DNA from: JADLHS01 sp049840435
GTDB taxonomy: Bacteria; Verrucomicrobiota; Verrucomicrobiia; Limisphaerales; JADLHS01
Direction of reading: 5' to 3'
DNA: 64,000 nucleotides
NCBI GenBank assembly: GCA_049840435.1
Contig: JASGKY010000013.1
Location: 124,001 to 188,000, forward strand
The notes below the pieces were generated by a model. It did not search any database. It had not been told where the DNA came from and saw only the letters and a program-made list of their open reading frames with translations. Shown piece by piece: positions 1 through 7,120 of the stretch (position 1 is the stretch's first letter; every line of letters starts with the position of its first letter). The position numbers and the translations under genes were made by a program.

Positions 1-267
1 CGCATTCTTCAGTTCCAGTTTTATCAGGCCGCCGCCAAGCAAGTCGGTTGGAAAGGCCCACTGCACCGGTGCTCGTTCTATGGAGACAAGGGAGTGGGCG
101 ACCGGTTGAACAAGATGCTTGCGATGGGGGCAGCAAAACCTTGGCCCGATGCACTCGAAGCCTTCACCGGCAGTCGCCAGATGGACGGCGCGGCCATGAT
201 CGCCTATTTTCAACCGCTGATGAAGTGGCTCGAGGAGCAGAACAAAGGCCGGCAAACCGGTTGGTGA
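1..267 (+). CDS. Peptidyl-dipeptidase (M2/ACE family), C-terminal end only
   Basis: The window opens inside a reading frame that runs from base 1 to a TGA at 265-267 and encodes the last 88 residues of a protein. The sequence ILQFQF..A....GWKGPLHRC..YG, then PWP.AL..FTG..QMD..AM..YF.PL..WL..QN, matches the conserved C-terminus of angiotensin-converting-enzyme-like M2 zinc dipeptidases. The HEXXH zinc site lies upstream, outside the window. Members of the family release dipeptides from the C-termini of oligopeptides and are usually secreted. The family call rests only on this tail, but the similarity is extensive. Nothing indicates an operon with thrS, which lies more than 300 bp downstream behind repeat elements. 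Confidence 0.8.
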   Translation, partial: RILQFQFYQAAAKQVGWKGPLHRCSFYGDKGVGDRLNKMLAMGAAKPWPDALEAFTGSRQMDGAAMIAYFQPLMKWLEEQNKGRQTGW

Positions 268-275
268 GCCGGGGC

Positions 276-300
276 TGTAGCGGCGGTCTGTGACCGCCGG
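276..300. repeat. REP-like palindromic element (TGTAGC family)
   Basis: It begins with TGTAGC and contains a GGCGGTCTGTGACCGCC hairpin, directly after the M2 peptidase stop. The same design recurs at 52781-52854, where two such hairpins are joined and end in GCTACA. No transposase of the RAYT type is present in the window. Confidence 0.6.
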
Positions 301-473
301 TGTCATTGAGACTGCGCTTGGTTTTACGTTTGCCAAGGCGACGTAATCTCACTACCGTTTGCTCAGATAAACGCCGTGAACCGCGCGACAACGACAACCA
401 TTTAGCGTTCATTCCGAAACCGGAGTGAACGCCAACGCCTCAGACCGCAAGTCCGGGGCGTTTTTGTTTCATG

Positions 474-573
474 AGACACGAATTTCACAAATTAGCACGA
501 ATGCCGGTGAGGAATGATTTTCCCATTTCCTTCGCCGCTTTTGGATTCGTGTCAATTCGTGTAATTAGTGTCT
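474..573. repeat. Inverted repeat with 29-bp arms upstream of thrS
   Basis: The left arm (474-502, starting AGACACGAATTTCAC) and the right arm (545-573, ending AATTAGTGTCT) are imperfect reverse complements separated by 42 bp. The right arm ends 11 bp before the thrS start codon. It looks like a mobile palindromic element rather than a regulatory leader, but it may carry or replace the thrS promoter. The rest of the 268-584 gap holds only the short REP above and no gene. Confidence 0.55.
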
Positions 574-584
574 AAATTCATTTT

Positions 585-2600
585 ATGGCCGAAGCAAATC
601 AGCAACCCGCAGCCGAACAACCGAAAGACCGCAAGTCACTCGACGACCGCAACAAGATGTCCGACCTCGAACGCCTCCGGCATTCGTGCGCGCATGTCTT
701 CGCCACCGCCGTCCTCCGCATCTGGCCCGAAGCCCAGCTTGCCTACGGCCCGCCCGTCGAGACCGGGTTCTACTACGACCTCGAAATGCCACATCGCATC
801 TCGCAGGAGGATTTTGCGCGCATTGAGGAGGAGATGAAGAAGGAGATCAAGGCCAACAACGTCTTCCAGAAGATCGAAGTGCCGCGCGAACAAGCCATCA
901 AGGACGCGCAAAGCGGTCGGCTTGGCGGCTTGAGCGAACGGCCCGGCAACATCAGCAAATTCAAACTCGATCTTATCGCGCAGATTCCCGAGGGCGAAGC
1001 CATCTCGTATTTCCAGAACGGCGATTTCCTCGATCTCTGCGCCGGGCCGCATGTGATGCGCACGGGCAACATCGGCGCGTTCAAGCTCACCAGCGTGGCC
1101 GCTGCGTATTACAAGGGCGACGAAAAAGGCCCGCAGCTTCAGCGCATCTACGGCACGGCGTTCAAGAACAAGACCGCACTCGACGAGTATTTCAAGATGC
1201 TCGAGGAGGCCAAGCGTCGCGACCATCGCAAGATTGGCGCGGAGATGGGGCTGTTCGCGATTGACACGGAATACGTCGGACCGGGCATGCCGCTGTGGTT
1301 GCCCAAGGGCACGATGCTTGTCGAAGAACTGGAGAAGCTGGCCAAGGAAACTGAATTCGCCGCCGGCTACGTCCGCGTCCGCACGCCGCATCTGGCCAAG
1401 GAGAAGATGTATAAAACCTCCGGCCATCTGCCGTATTACGCGGAGAGCATGTTCCCGCCGATGAACCTGCTGGAGGAGCAGGCCCGGGAGAAGAATGAGG
1501 AACTGACCCGGCGCAAGTTCACCATCATGGACGAACTGCTCAAGCTGAAGGGGCAGGGTGTCTCGGCGGATGATGAGAAAATCAAGACGCTAGAGCGCGA
1601 GATGCTCGACATCACGCTGCAACAGGATGCGCTGGGCGAGAAGTATTACCTCAAGGCGATGAACTGCCCGCATCATCACCGCATCTTCGCGGCCGAGCCC
1701 AAGAGTTATCGCGATCTGCCGTTGCGCCTCGCGGAATACGGCTGCTGCTATCGCTACGAGCAGTCGGGCGAGTTGTTCGGCCTCATGCGCGTGCGTTCGC
1801 TCAACATGAACGACGCGCACATCTATTGCACCGAGGAGCAGTTCGCCGACGAGTTCCGTGCCGTGAACGACATGTATCTGAAGTATTTCAAGACCTTCGG
1901 CCTCGAAAAATATCAGATGCGCTTCAGCACGCATTCGGCGGAAGGGCTGGGCAAGAAATACGTCAACGAACCGGAATTGTGGAAGAAGACCGAGGACATG
2001 GTGCGCAAGGTGTTGATCGAATCCGGCATAAATTACGTCGAGGTCGCTAACGAGGCGGCGTTCTATGGGCCGAAGATTGACGTGCAGGTGTGGAGCGCCA
2101 TCGGCCGCGAATTCACCATCGCCACGAACCAGGTGGATTTCGCCGTGCCCGCCAAGTTCGGGCTGACCTACCGCGACAAGGACAACTCGAACAAGACGCC
2201 GTTGTGCATCCATCGCGCGCCGCTCGGCACGCATGAGCGCTTCATCGGCTTCCTGATCGAACATTACGCCGGCAACTTCCCGCTCTGGCTCGCGCCCGAT
2301 CAGGTGCGCGTCATCACGCTCAACGACGACGAAGCGTTGATCAACTACGCCAAACCCATCGTGAACGAATTGCGTGCGAACATGGTGCGCGTGGATTCAG
2401 ATTTCAGCGCGACGCCGTTCAAAGCGAAGATTTCCAACGCGGAACAATTGCGCGTCCACACCATGCTCGTCATCGGCGGCCGCGACATGGAATCCGGCGC
2501 GGTGAGCGTGCGCCTCCACCACGGCGGCCCACAAGGTGCAAAGCCGAAGGCGGAAGTCGTAGCGGATATTCTGGCGAAGATCAAAGAGCGGAAGGCCTAG
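585..2600 (+). CDS. thrS: Threonyl-tRNA synthetase
   Basis: Class II synthetase of 671 residues that charges tRNA-Thr in the cytoplasm. The editing-domain motifs RHSCAH (near residue 31) and DLCAGPH are present, as are class II motif 2 (YRYEQSGELFGLMRVR), the zinc ligands Cys of NCPHH and His of NDAH and CIHRA, and the C-terminal anticodon-binding domain (VRVITLNDD onward). The ubiquitin-like TGS domain found at the N-terminus of most bacterial ThrRS is missing: the editing domain starts almost at once. A charged, probably helical insertion of about 45 extra residues (about 292-351) precedes NCPHH, and that motif reads NCPHH rather than the usual NCPGH. No clear Shine-Dalgarno sequence is visible. 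The ATG was chosen because it opens the conserved frame. Confidence 0.97.
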   Translation: MAEANQQPAAEQPKDRKSLDDRNKMSDLERLRHSCAHVFATAVLRIWPEAQLAYGPPVETGFYYDLEMPHRISQEDFARIEEEMKKEIKANNVFQKIEVPREQAIKDAQSGRLGGLSERPGNISKFKLDLIAQIPEGEAISYFQNGDFLDLCAGPHVMRTGNIGAFKLTSVAAAYYKGDEKGPQLQRIYGTAFKNKTALDEYFKMLEEAKRRDHRKIGAEMGLFAIDTEYVGPGMPLWLPKGTMLVEELEKLAKETEFAAGYVRVRTPHLAKEKMYKTSGHLPYYAESMFPPMNLLEEQAREKNEELTRRKFTIMDELLKLKGQGVSADDEKIKTLEREMLDITLQQDALGEKYYLKAMNCPHHHRIFAAEPKSYRDLPLRLAEYGCCYRYEQSGELFGLMRVRSLNMNDAHIYCTEEQFADEFRAVNDMYLKYFKTFGLEKYQMRFSTHSAEGLGKKYVNEPELWKKTEDMVRKVLIESGINYVEVANEAAFYGPKIDVQVWSAIGREFTIATNQVDFAVPAKFGLTYRDKDNSNKTPLCIHRAPLGTHERFIGFLIEHYAGNFPLWLAPDQVRVITLNDDEALINYAKPIVNELRANMVRVDSDFSATPFKAKISNAEQLRVHTMLVIGGRDMESGAVSVRLHHGGPQGAKPKAEVVADILAKIKERKA

Positions 2601-2626
2601 CCGTTCTGAAGAATGTTTGATGTGAT

Positions 2627-2653
2627 GGCCCACAGGTTTTGTGCCTGTGGGCC
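2627..2653 (+). terminator. Hairpin terminator after thrS
   Basis: GGCCCACAGG (2627-2636) pairs perfectly with CCTGTGGGCC (2644-2653), followed by a T-rich tail GTTTCATTTT. It sits between the thrS stop and the convergent redoxin gene. The T-tract is weak. Confidence 0.6.
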
Positions 2654-2661
2654 GTTTCATT

Positions 2662-2898
2662 TTACTTCAACGCTTCGATGCCGGCACCGAAGTTGATGTG
2701 ATAGGCGAGGCCGTCCAGCACGAGGGCTGGCACGGATTTCACGCCAGCTTGTTCAGCTTCGGCGACGCGCGACTTGCTCGCGCCGAGGTGGACGACTTCG
2801 ACGTCGTAGCGTTTTGGATCGAGGGCGGCAGCGACATTTTGCTCGGCGGCGACGCAGACCGGGCAACCGGCATGATAGAAGACAGCTTTCGTTTTCAT
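2662..2898 (-). CDS. Small glutaredoxin/thioredoxin-like protein (CPVC)
   Basis: A 78-residue protein starting MKTKAVFYHAGCPVC, with a redox-active CPVC at residues 12-15 after the first beta strand and a VPALVL strand typical of the thioredoxin fold (cis-Pro in SVPAL). Longer in-frame starts exist upstream, but the ATG at 2898 places the fold at the N-terminus and is preceded by a purine-rich GAAAG. It is transcribed divergently from the HxlR regulator at 3048, with 149 bp between the starts. HxlR proteins are often thiol or electrophile sensors and commonly control such neighbours, so regulation by it is a reasonable inference. The substrate is unknown. Confidence 0.8.
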   Translation of the reverse strand: MKTKAVFYHAGCPVCVAAEQNVAAALDPKRYDVEVVHLGASKSRVAEAEQAGVKSVPALVLDGLAYHINFGAGIEALK

Positions 2899-2996
2899 GG
2901 TTTGTTTTCTTTCGTTTGTTGGCTCGTAATTGAGCTGGGGCAAGCTGCGCGGGAAAGAAGTTCTCCGCCAGAGGGTACAAACTGGGAGGGCGGTTA

Positions 2997-3022
2997 CCAA
3001 AAAGTTCCCTCACGACTTTTGG
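2997..3022. promoter_or_regulatory. Imperfect palindrome, candidate HxlR operator
   Basis: CCAAAAAGT (2997-3005) and ACTTTTGG (3015-3022) form an imperfect inverted repeat, with half-site centres about 18 bp apart. It lies between the divergent redoxin and HxlR genes, about 26 bp before the HxlR start. A GGTTACC overlaps the left half. Assignment as an operator is inference. Confidence 0.35.
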
Positions 3023-3047
3023 CGGCGGCGCGCTAGACTTGGGCCGC

Positions 3048-3386
3048 ATGAAACGGAAACCGCTTTCAGTCCAGGAGCGCGCGGATTATCACCGGCTCGA
3101 AGATGTGATCGGTTGCAAATGGAGTTCGGGCGTGGTCGCAGCCATTGGTGCGGGCGTTCGTCGTCCAGGTGAACTGGAGCGTTACATCCCCGGCATTTCC
3201 ACGAAAGTCTTGAATGAGCGGTTGCGCAAGCTGCTGGCCTATGGGCTCATCACGCGAAAGGAATTTCCCGGCCTGCCCGCGCACGTGGAATACAATCTGA
3301 CGCCCGCCGGAAAGAAGCTGGCCAAAATTCTTGCGCAACTGCGGGACTTAAACGAGGAACATACCGCCGAGCAAACCAACGCATGA
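3048..3386 (+). CDS. HxlR-family winged-helix transcriptional regulator
   Basis: A 112-residue protein with the HxlR signature: IGCKWSSGVV in the first helix, RRPGELERYIPGISTKVLNERLRKL as the recognition region, and the beta wing ending VEYNLTPAGKKL. HxlR proteins are small dimeric repressors or activators, and many sense redox stress through the cysteine near the first helix. Here the only cysteine is the one in GCKW, at the equivalent place. The ATG at 3048 is preferred to the TTG at 3039. The stop codon overlaps the start of the MOSC gene (ATGA), so the two are probably translationally coupled. Confidence 0.9.
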   Translation: MKRKPLSVQERADYHRLEDVIGCKWSSGVVAAIGAGVRRPGELERYIPGISTKVLNERLRKLLAYGLITRKEFPGLPAHVEYNLTPAGKKLAKILAQLRDLNEEHTAEQTNA

Positions 3387-4084
3387 GCGCCGCGACCTTG
3401 CTTTCTATCCAGGTTTCCGACGTGACCGAAATTCCCGCGGGCGGCAGTGATGCGTGGTGGGACAAATCCTGGACGACGGGCTTTTACAAGCGCCCGGTGC
3501 GCGGTCGCGTGTGGCTGGGGTATCAAGGCTTGCGCGGCGATCAGCAGGCGGATCGTAAGTATCACGGCGGTGCGGACAAGGCTGTGTGTGTTTACGCGGG
3601 CGAACATTATCCGACCTGGCGGGAGATGCTGAAATTGCCAGAGATAGCGCACGGAGCGTTCGGGGAAAATTTCACGGTGCAAGGTCTGCTGGAAACTGGC
3701 GTGTGTATCGGTGACATCTTTCAAATCGGGGCAGCGCGCGCGCAAGTGTCGCAGCCGCGCCAACCGTGTTGGAAGCTCGCCCGCCGCTGGCGGATCAAGG
3801 ATTTGACCGCACAAGTGGAACAAAACGGGCGGACAGGATTTTACTTTCGCGTCCTTCAGCACGGCTGGGTGGAGGCGGGCGAGCGGTTTGAATTATTGGA
3901 GCGTCCGTTTCCTGAATGGACCATCGCTCGCGCCAACGAAGTGATGCACCATCGAAGATCGGATTTTGCTGCTGCTCGGACGCTTGCCTCGTGTCCATTG
4001 CTTTCGGCGAGTTGGAAAGACTCTTTGTGGATGCGGGCCGAAAATAGCGAGGCTGCAGACACCTCGACCCGAACGCAGCAATGA
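3383..4084 (+). CDS. MOSC domain protein, YiiM-like
   Basis: A 233-residue protein matching the YiiM branch of MOSC proteins, which bind molybdenum cofactor and support detoxification of N-hydroxylated bases. The MOSC core includes GLRGDQQADRKYHGG, HGAFGENF.V.G and the cysteine-bearing SQPRQPCWKLARRW. The last is the expected cofactor-sulfur ligand region. A C-terminal 3-alpha domain follows (PEWTIARANEVMHH). The ATG overlaps the HxlR stop by 4 nt. Coupling of a MOSC gene to an HxlR regulator and a divergent redoxin suggests a small thiol/electrophile-response unit, which is an inference. Confidence 0.85.
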   Translation: MSAATLLSIQVSDVTEIPAGGSDAWWDKSWTTGFYKRPVRGRVWLGYQGLRGDQQADRKYHGGADKAVCVYAGEHYPTWREMLKLPEIAHGAFGENFTVQGLLETGVCIGDIFQIGAARAQVSQPRQPCWKLARRWRIKDLTAQVEQNGRTGFYFRVLQHGWVEAGERFELLERPFPEWTIARANEVMHHRRSDFAAARTLASCPLLSASWKDSLWMRAENSEAADTSTRTQQ

Positions 4085-4248
4085 TAAGTGGTGAAGTGGT
4101 GATGTGAGATTGGTGGTGCAGTATGCGTCCGCCTCCGCCGCGATAGGCTGCAAGCGAAAAGCCAGAAGCGAAGTTGCGGCAAACTTTCTGACTAGCATCA
4201 ATGATGCAGAAGGGGTAACTCTTTTGCTGGCGATAAAACACGCACGAT

Positions 4249-5037
4249 ATGAACTTACAATTAGCGGAGAAAACGGCGCTGATCTCGGGGTCAACCAAAG
4301 GAATAGGATTTACCATCGCCAGTCAGCTTGCGGCGGAGGGCGTGCGAGTGATCATGAATGGGCGTTCTGAAAAGGCGCTGGCTGAAGCCACGGAACAGTT
4401 GCGTCGTGCGACGCCGAAAGCGCAGCTGGAAACGTTTGCAGGTGATTTGGCCGATGCCAAGACGGTCGAGGCGTTGGTAAAGCGTTTTCCCGTTGTGGAC
4501 ATTCTGGTGAACAATCTCGGCATCTTCGAACCGAAGCCGTTTGAAGAAATTCCTGATGCCGATTGGCTTCGGTTCTTTGAGGTGAATGTGTTAAGCGGCG
4601 TGCGGTTGAGCCGGGCCTATCTGTCGGGCATGAAGCAACGGAATTGGGGGCGCATCGTTTTTATCAGCAGCGAAAGCGGCATCCAGATTCCCGTGGAGAT
4701 GATTCATTACGGCATGACAAAGACCGCGCAACTCGCGGTGGCGCGCGGGCTCGCGGAGACGTGCGCAGGCACGGGCGTGACGGTGAACTCGGTGCTGCCC
4801 GGGCCGACCCGTTCTGCGGGGGTGGATGAGTTCGTGGCCAAACTCAGTGGCGGCAAACCATTCGCAGAATTTGAAAAGGAATTCTTCCAGAGTGTGCGTC
4901 CGTCCTCGTTGCTGAAACGCTTCGAAACGCCCGAGGAGATTGCCAGTCTGGTGACGTTTGTTTGCAGTCCGCTGGCCTCCGGCATCAACGGTGCAGCACT
5001 GCGGGTGGACGGCGGCGTGGTGCGTTCGTGTTTCTGA
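4249..5037 (+). CDS. SDR-family NAD(P)-dependent oxidoreductase
   Basis: A 262-residue classical short-chain dehydrogenase/reductase. It shows the cofactor loop SGSTKGIG near the N-terminus, NNLG in beta4, the catalytic Ser (FISSESG) and YGMTK (Tyr-x-x-x-Lys), and PGPTRS after beta6. The C-terminal GAALRVDGGVV is typical of the family. The substrate cannot be deduced. The 164 bp separating it from the MOSC gene contain nothing recognisable, so it probably has its own promoter. Confidence 0.9.
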   Translation: MNLQLAEKTALISGSTKGIGFTIASQLAAEGVRVIMNGRSEKALAEATEQLRRATPKAQLETFAGDLADAKTVEALVKRFPVVDILVNNLGIFEPKPFEEIPDADWLRFFEVNVLSGVRLSRAYLSGMKQRNWGRIVFISSESGIQIPVEMIHYGMTKTAQLAVARGLAETCAGTGVTVNSVLPGPTRSAGVDEFVAKLSGGKPFAEFEKEFFQSVRPSSLLKRFETPEEIASLVTFVCSPLASGINGAALRVDGGVVRSCF

Positions 5038-5053
5038 CTGACGCTCCGTGAGG

Positions 5054-5110
5054 TGCGAAGGCGAAGTCATCGCGAACATTCTGACGGATATTAAAGAGCA
5101 CCGAGTGTGA
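5054..5110 (+). pseudogene. Possible relic of a thrS 3' end
   Basis: The stretch reads CEGEVIANILTDIKEHRV then stop, resembling the last residues of the intact ThrRS in this window (AEVVADILAKIKERKA, stop). From GAAGTC onward about 31 of 48 bases match, and the stop falls at the same place. No other part of a second thrS is visible. It may be the scar of a duplication or gene replacement. Chance similarity is not excluded. Confidence 0.35.
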
Positions 5111-5116
5111 AGCTGC

Positions 5117-6973
5117 TTACCTCCATGCCGACTTCAGTCTGATTAATTTCAATTGCGTGATGGTTGCGTTGCCACCGGTGGCGTGGAGGGAAAGGGCGTT
5201 TTCGGTAGGGAGAAAGCATTTTGACATGGAAGCCACGCCGCCATTGGCGAAGGTTTCGATGCTAGTGCGGTCAATCAGGACTTCGAAGTTGGTCAATGTT
5301 GAGAGTGTGACAGGCTTATCGGTGCAGGACATGCTCGTGCGGGTAAAGGTGATTTTGCTGCCACGGATGCTGAGGGTGAGCGTTGCGCCTTCATCAAGAT
5401 TCACCTCGGCTTGCAGGCGGAACAGGTCGCCGGAAGGCGCGAGGGGTAGCGTCTGGTCCGCACGTAGAGTGCGATTGGTCCAAAGATCCTCGCCGTTGTG
5501 GAGCATCGCGAGTTCGCGGATGGGTTGGCGGAAAAGGCGCGGACCGGCGGGGGTGGTGCGCAGGGTGAGTTCGCGCGGGAAGGTGACCTGTTGATTGAAG
5601 GGCATCTCGGGATAGACCCCATGCAACATCCACGCGGCCTGCACGCGCCGGCCGCCGGGCGCGCCTTCCCAGCTTTGGGTGGCGTAGAAGTTTGGGCCGG
5701 AATCGGACTCGAATTGCGCGGTTTCTTCCTTGAACCCCACGCCGTTGAATTCGCCGAGCGAGTATTTGCCGTCGCCGCGCACGAGCACCCACTTCATGCG
5801 GTTCGTGTCGCCATCAATTGGCAGTTGGAAAAAGTCCGGGCACTCGAAGCTGTTTTTGATGGGGTGCTTCTCGTCGCGCCACGAGAGCAGGTTCGTGGAC
5901 GTGAACACATGGTAGAGTTGCTCGCGGTTTTTCTCACCGTAGAGAAACATCACCCAGCGTGCGGTGGGCGCGTGCCAAAATACCTTTGGATCGCGTTCGG
6001 GATAAACAAGGATGGGATTTTTGTCGTAGTGCCGCCAGTTCCGCCCACGATCCAGGCTGTAGGAAATGCCGTGGCTGCGATTATCGTTGCGCGACCAGAA
6101 CGCGATGAGTGGCGGTTGTTTTGGATTCGTGCCCAAGCCCGAGGTGTTCGCGTAGTCCACGACGCACGTGCCGGACTGTACGCCGCTGTCGAGCTGCTCT
6201 TCCCAAAAGGCCGGCTCGAGTTCGGTCCAGTGGATAAGGTTCGTGCTGACCGCGTGAATCCAGCATTTGTTCCAACGTTGGGCGAACAAGTGATACTCAC
6301 CCTCGTAGTAGATTAATCCGTTGAGATCATTGAGCCAACCTTCCTGCCGCATGCCTGGATGCAACCGGTCCATGGTCCATTGTCGCGCGGTGAAATGGAA
6401 CTGCGGGCGATGAGTCTCTTGATACAACGGCTCGGTTGCCACGGGCAACCGAGCGGGCTGGTCGGTCTGGATAATGTGATCCACGTTGATGTGTCCCCAA
6501 CCTCCGCTGGCTTCGTCCACGATTTGAATTTGCGCCTGCTTTCCGGCGAACGGCCGAACATCCCAACCTGCCGGGACCAAATGATCGCTGTTCCAGCCGG
6601 TGGCGCTCCGCACAATCTTGCCGCCAACGAGAAGATTCATGCAGGTGTGACGTTCGTAATCGCCGCCGGCGATGAGGAAGGAGATATAGTCGCGCTCGAT
6701 CTTGAACTCCGGCGAGGTGAGCGTGCCCTGCGGCGTATCACCGTCCATCTCACTGCTGGCAACACCGGAGCCGGTGGCGTTTTCAATCTCCAGTGTTTTC
6801 AATTGCTCACGCCGCGCTGGCCCGAGTTGAAACGCCGTTCCCGTACTTTTCCAATTCCCGTAACTCTGACTTTCAAAATTTGCGATGACAAGGTCATCAG
6901 TAACGGTTGCCGGAAGCGCGACCGGGAGCGCTGCGAAAAACGTGATCAGAACAAATTTTGTAAACTGATTCAT
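5117..6973 (-). CDS. Secreted GH32 fructan hydrolase (levanase/invertase type)
   Basis: A 618-residue protein with an N-terminal signal peptide (MNQFTKFVLITFFAALPVALPA). A beta-sandwich of about 170 residues follows, then the GH32 five-bladed propeller with all three signature elements: WLNDLNG (nucleophile Asp block, normally WMNDPNG), YPERDP (RDP block) and FECPDF (acid/base Glu block). A C-terminal beta-sandwich ends the protein. It should hydrolyse beta-fructosides such as levan, inulin or sucrose outside the cytoplasm. An upstream in-frame extension is rejected because it would bury the signal peptide. It is divergent from the secreted S46 peptidase with 147 bp between the starts. Confidence 0.92.
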   Translation of the reverse strand: MNQFTKFVLITFFAALPVALPATVTDDLVIANFESQSYGNWKSTGTAFQLGPARREQLKTLEIENATGSGVASSEMDGDTPQGTLTSPEFKIERDYISFLIAGGDYERHTCMNLLVGGKIVRSATGWNSDHLVPAGWDVRPFAGKQAQIQIVDEASGGWGHINVDHIIQTDQPARLPVATEPLYQETHRPQFHFTARQWTMDRLHPGMRQEGWLNDLNGLIYYEGEYHLFAQRWNKCWIHAVSTNLIHWTELEPAFWEEQLDSGVQSGTCVVDYANTSGLGTNPKQPPLIAFWSRNDNRSHGISYSLDRGRNWRHYDKNPILVYPERDPKVFWHAPTARWVMFLYGEKNREQLYHVFTSTNLLSWRDEKHPIKNSFECPDFFQLPIDGDTNRMKWVLVRGDGKYSLGEFNGVGFKEETAQFESDSGPNFYATQSWEGAPGGRRVQAAWMLHGVYPEMPFNQQVTFPRELTLRTTPAGPRLFRQPIRELAMLHNGEDLWTNRTLRADQTLPLAPSGDLFRLQAEVNLDEGATLTLSIRGSKITFTRTSMSCTDKPVTLSTLTNFEVLIDRTSIETFANGGVASMSKCFLPTENALSLHATGGNATITQLKLIRLKSAWR

Positions 6974-7120
6974 GCACCGAGGGTAAAGGTCACGCAACAG
7001 GGTTGCCACGCTTATTCGACCGAGGACGCGGGATATAGAAAGCCAGCGCGTGGCGCGGGCGGCACCATTTCGGTGGCTTTCCATTGGCGCCGCGTTGCCT
7101 TCGTTCTAGGCTGCGGGCCG

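Noticed and set aside
2625..3036. Plus-strand frame opposite the mini-redoxin
   Set aside because: The minus strand has a CPVC thioredoxin-like protein with a sensible start; the plus frame has no motif.
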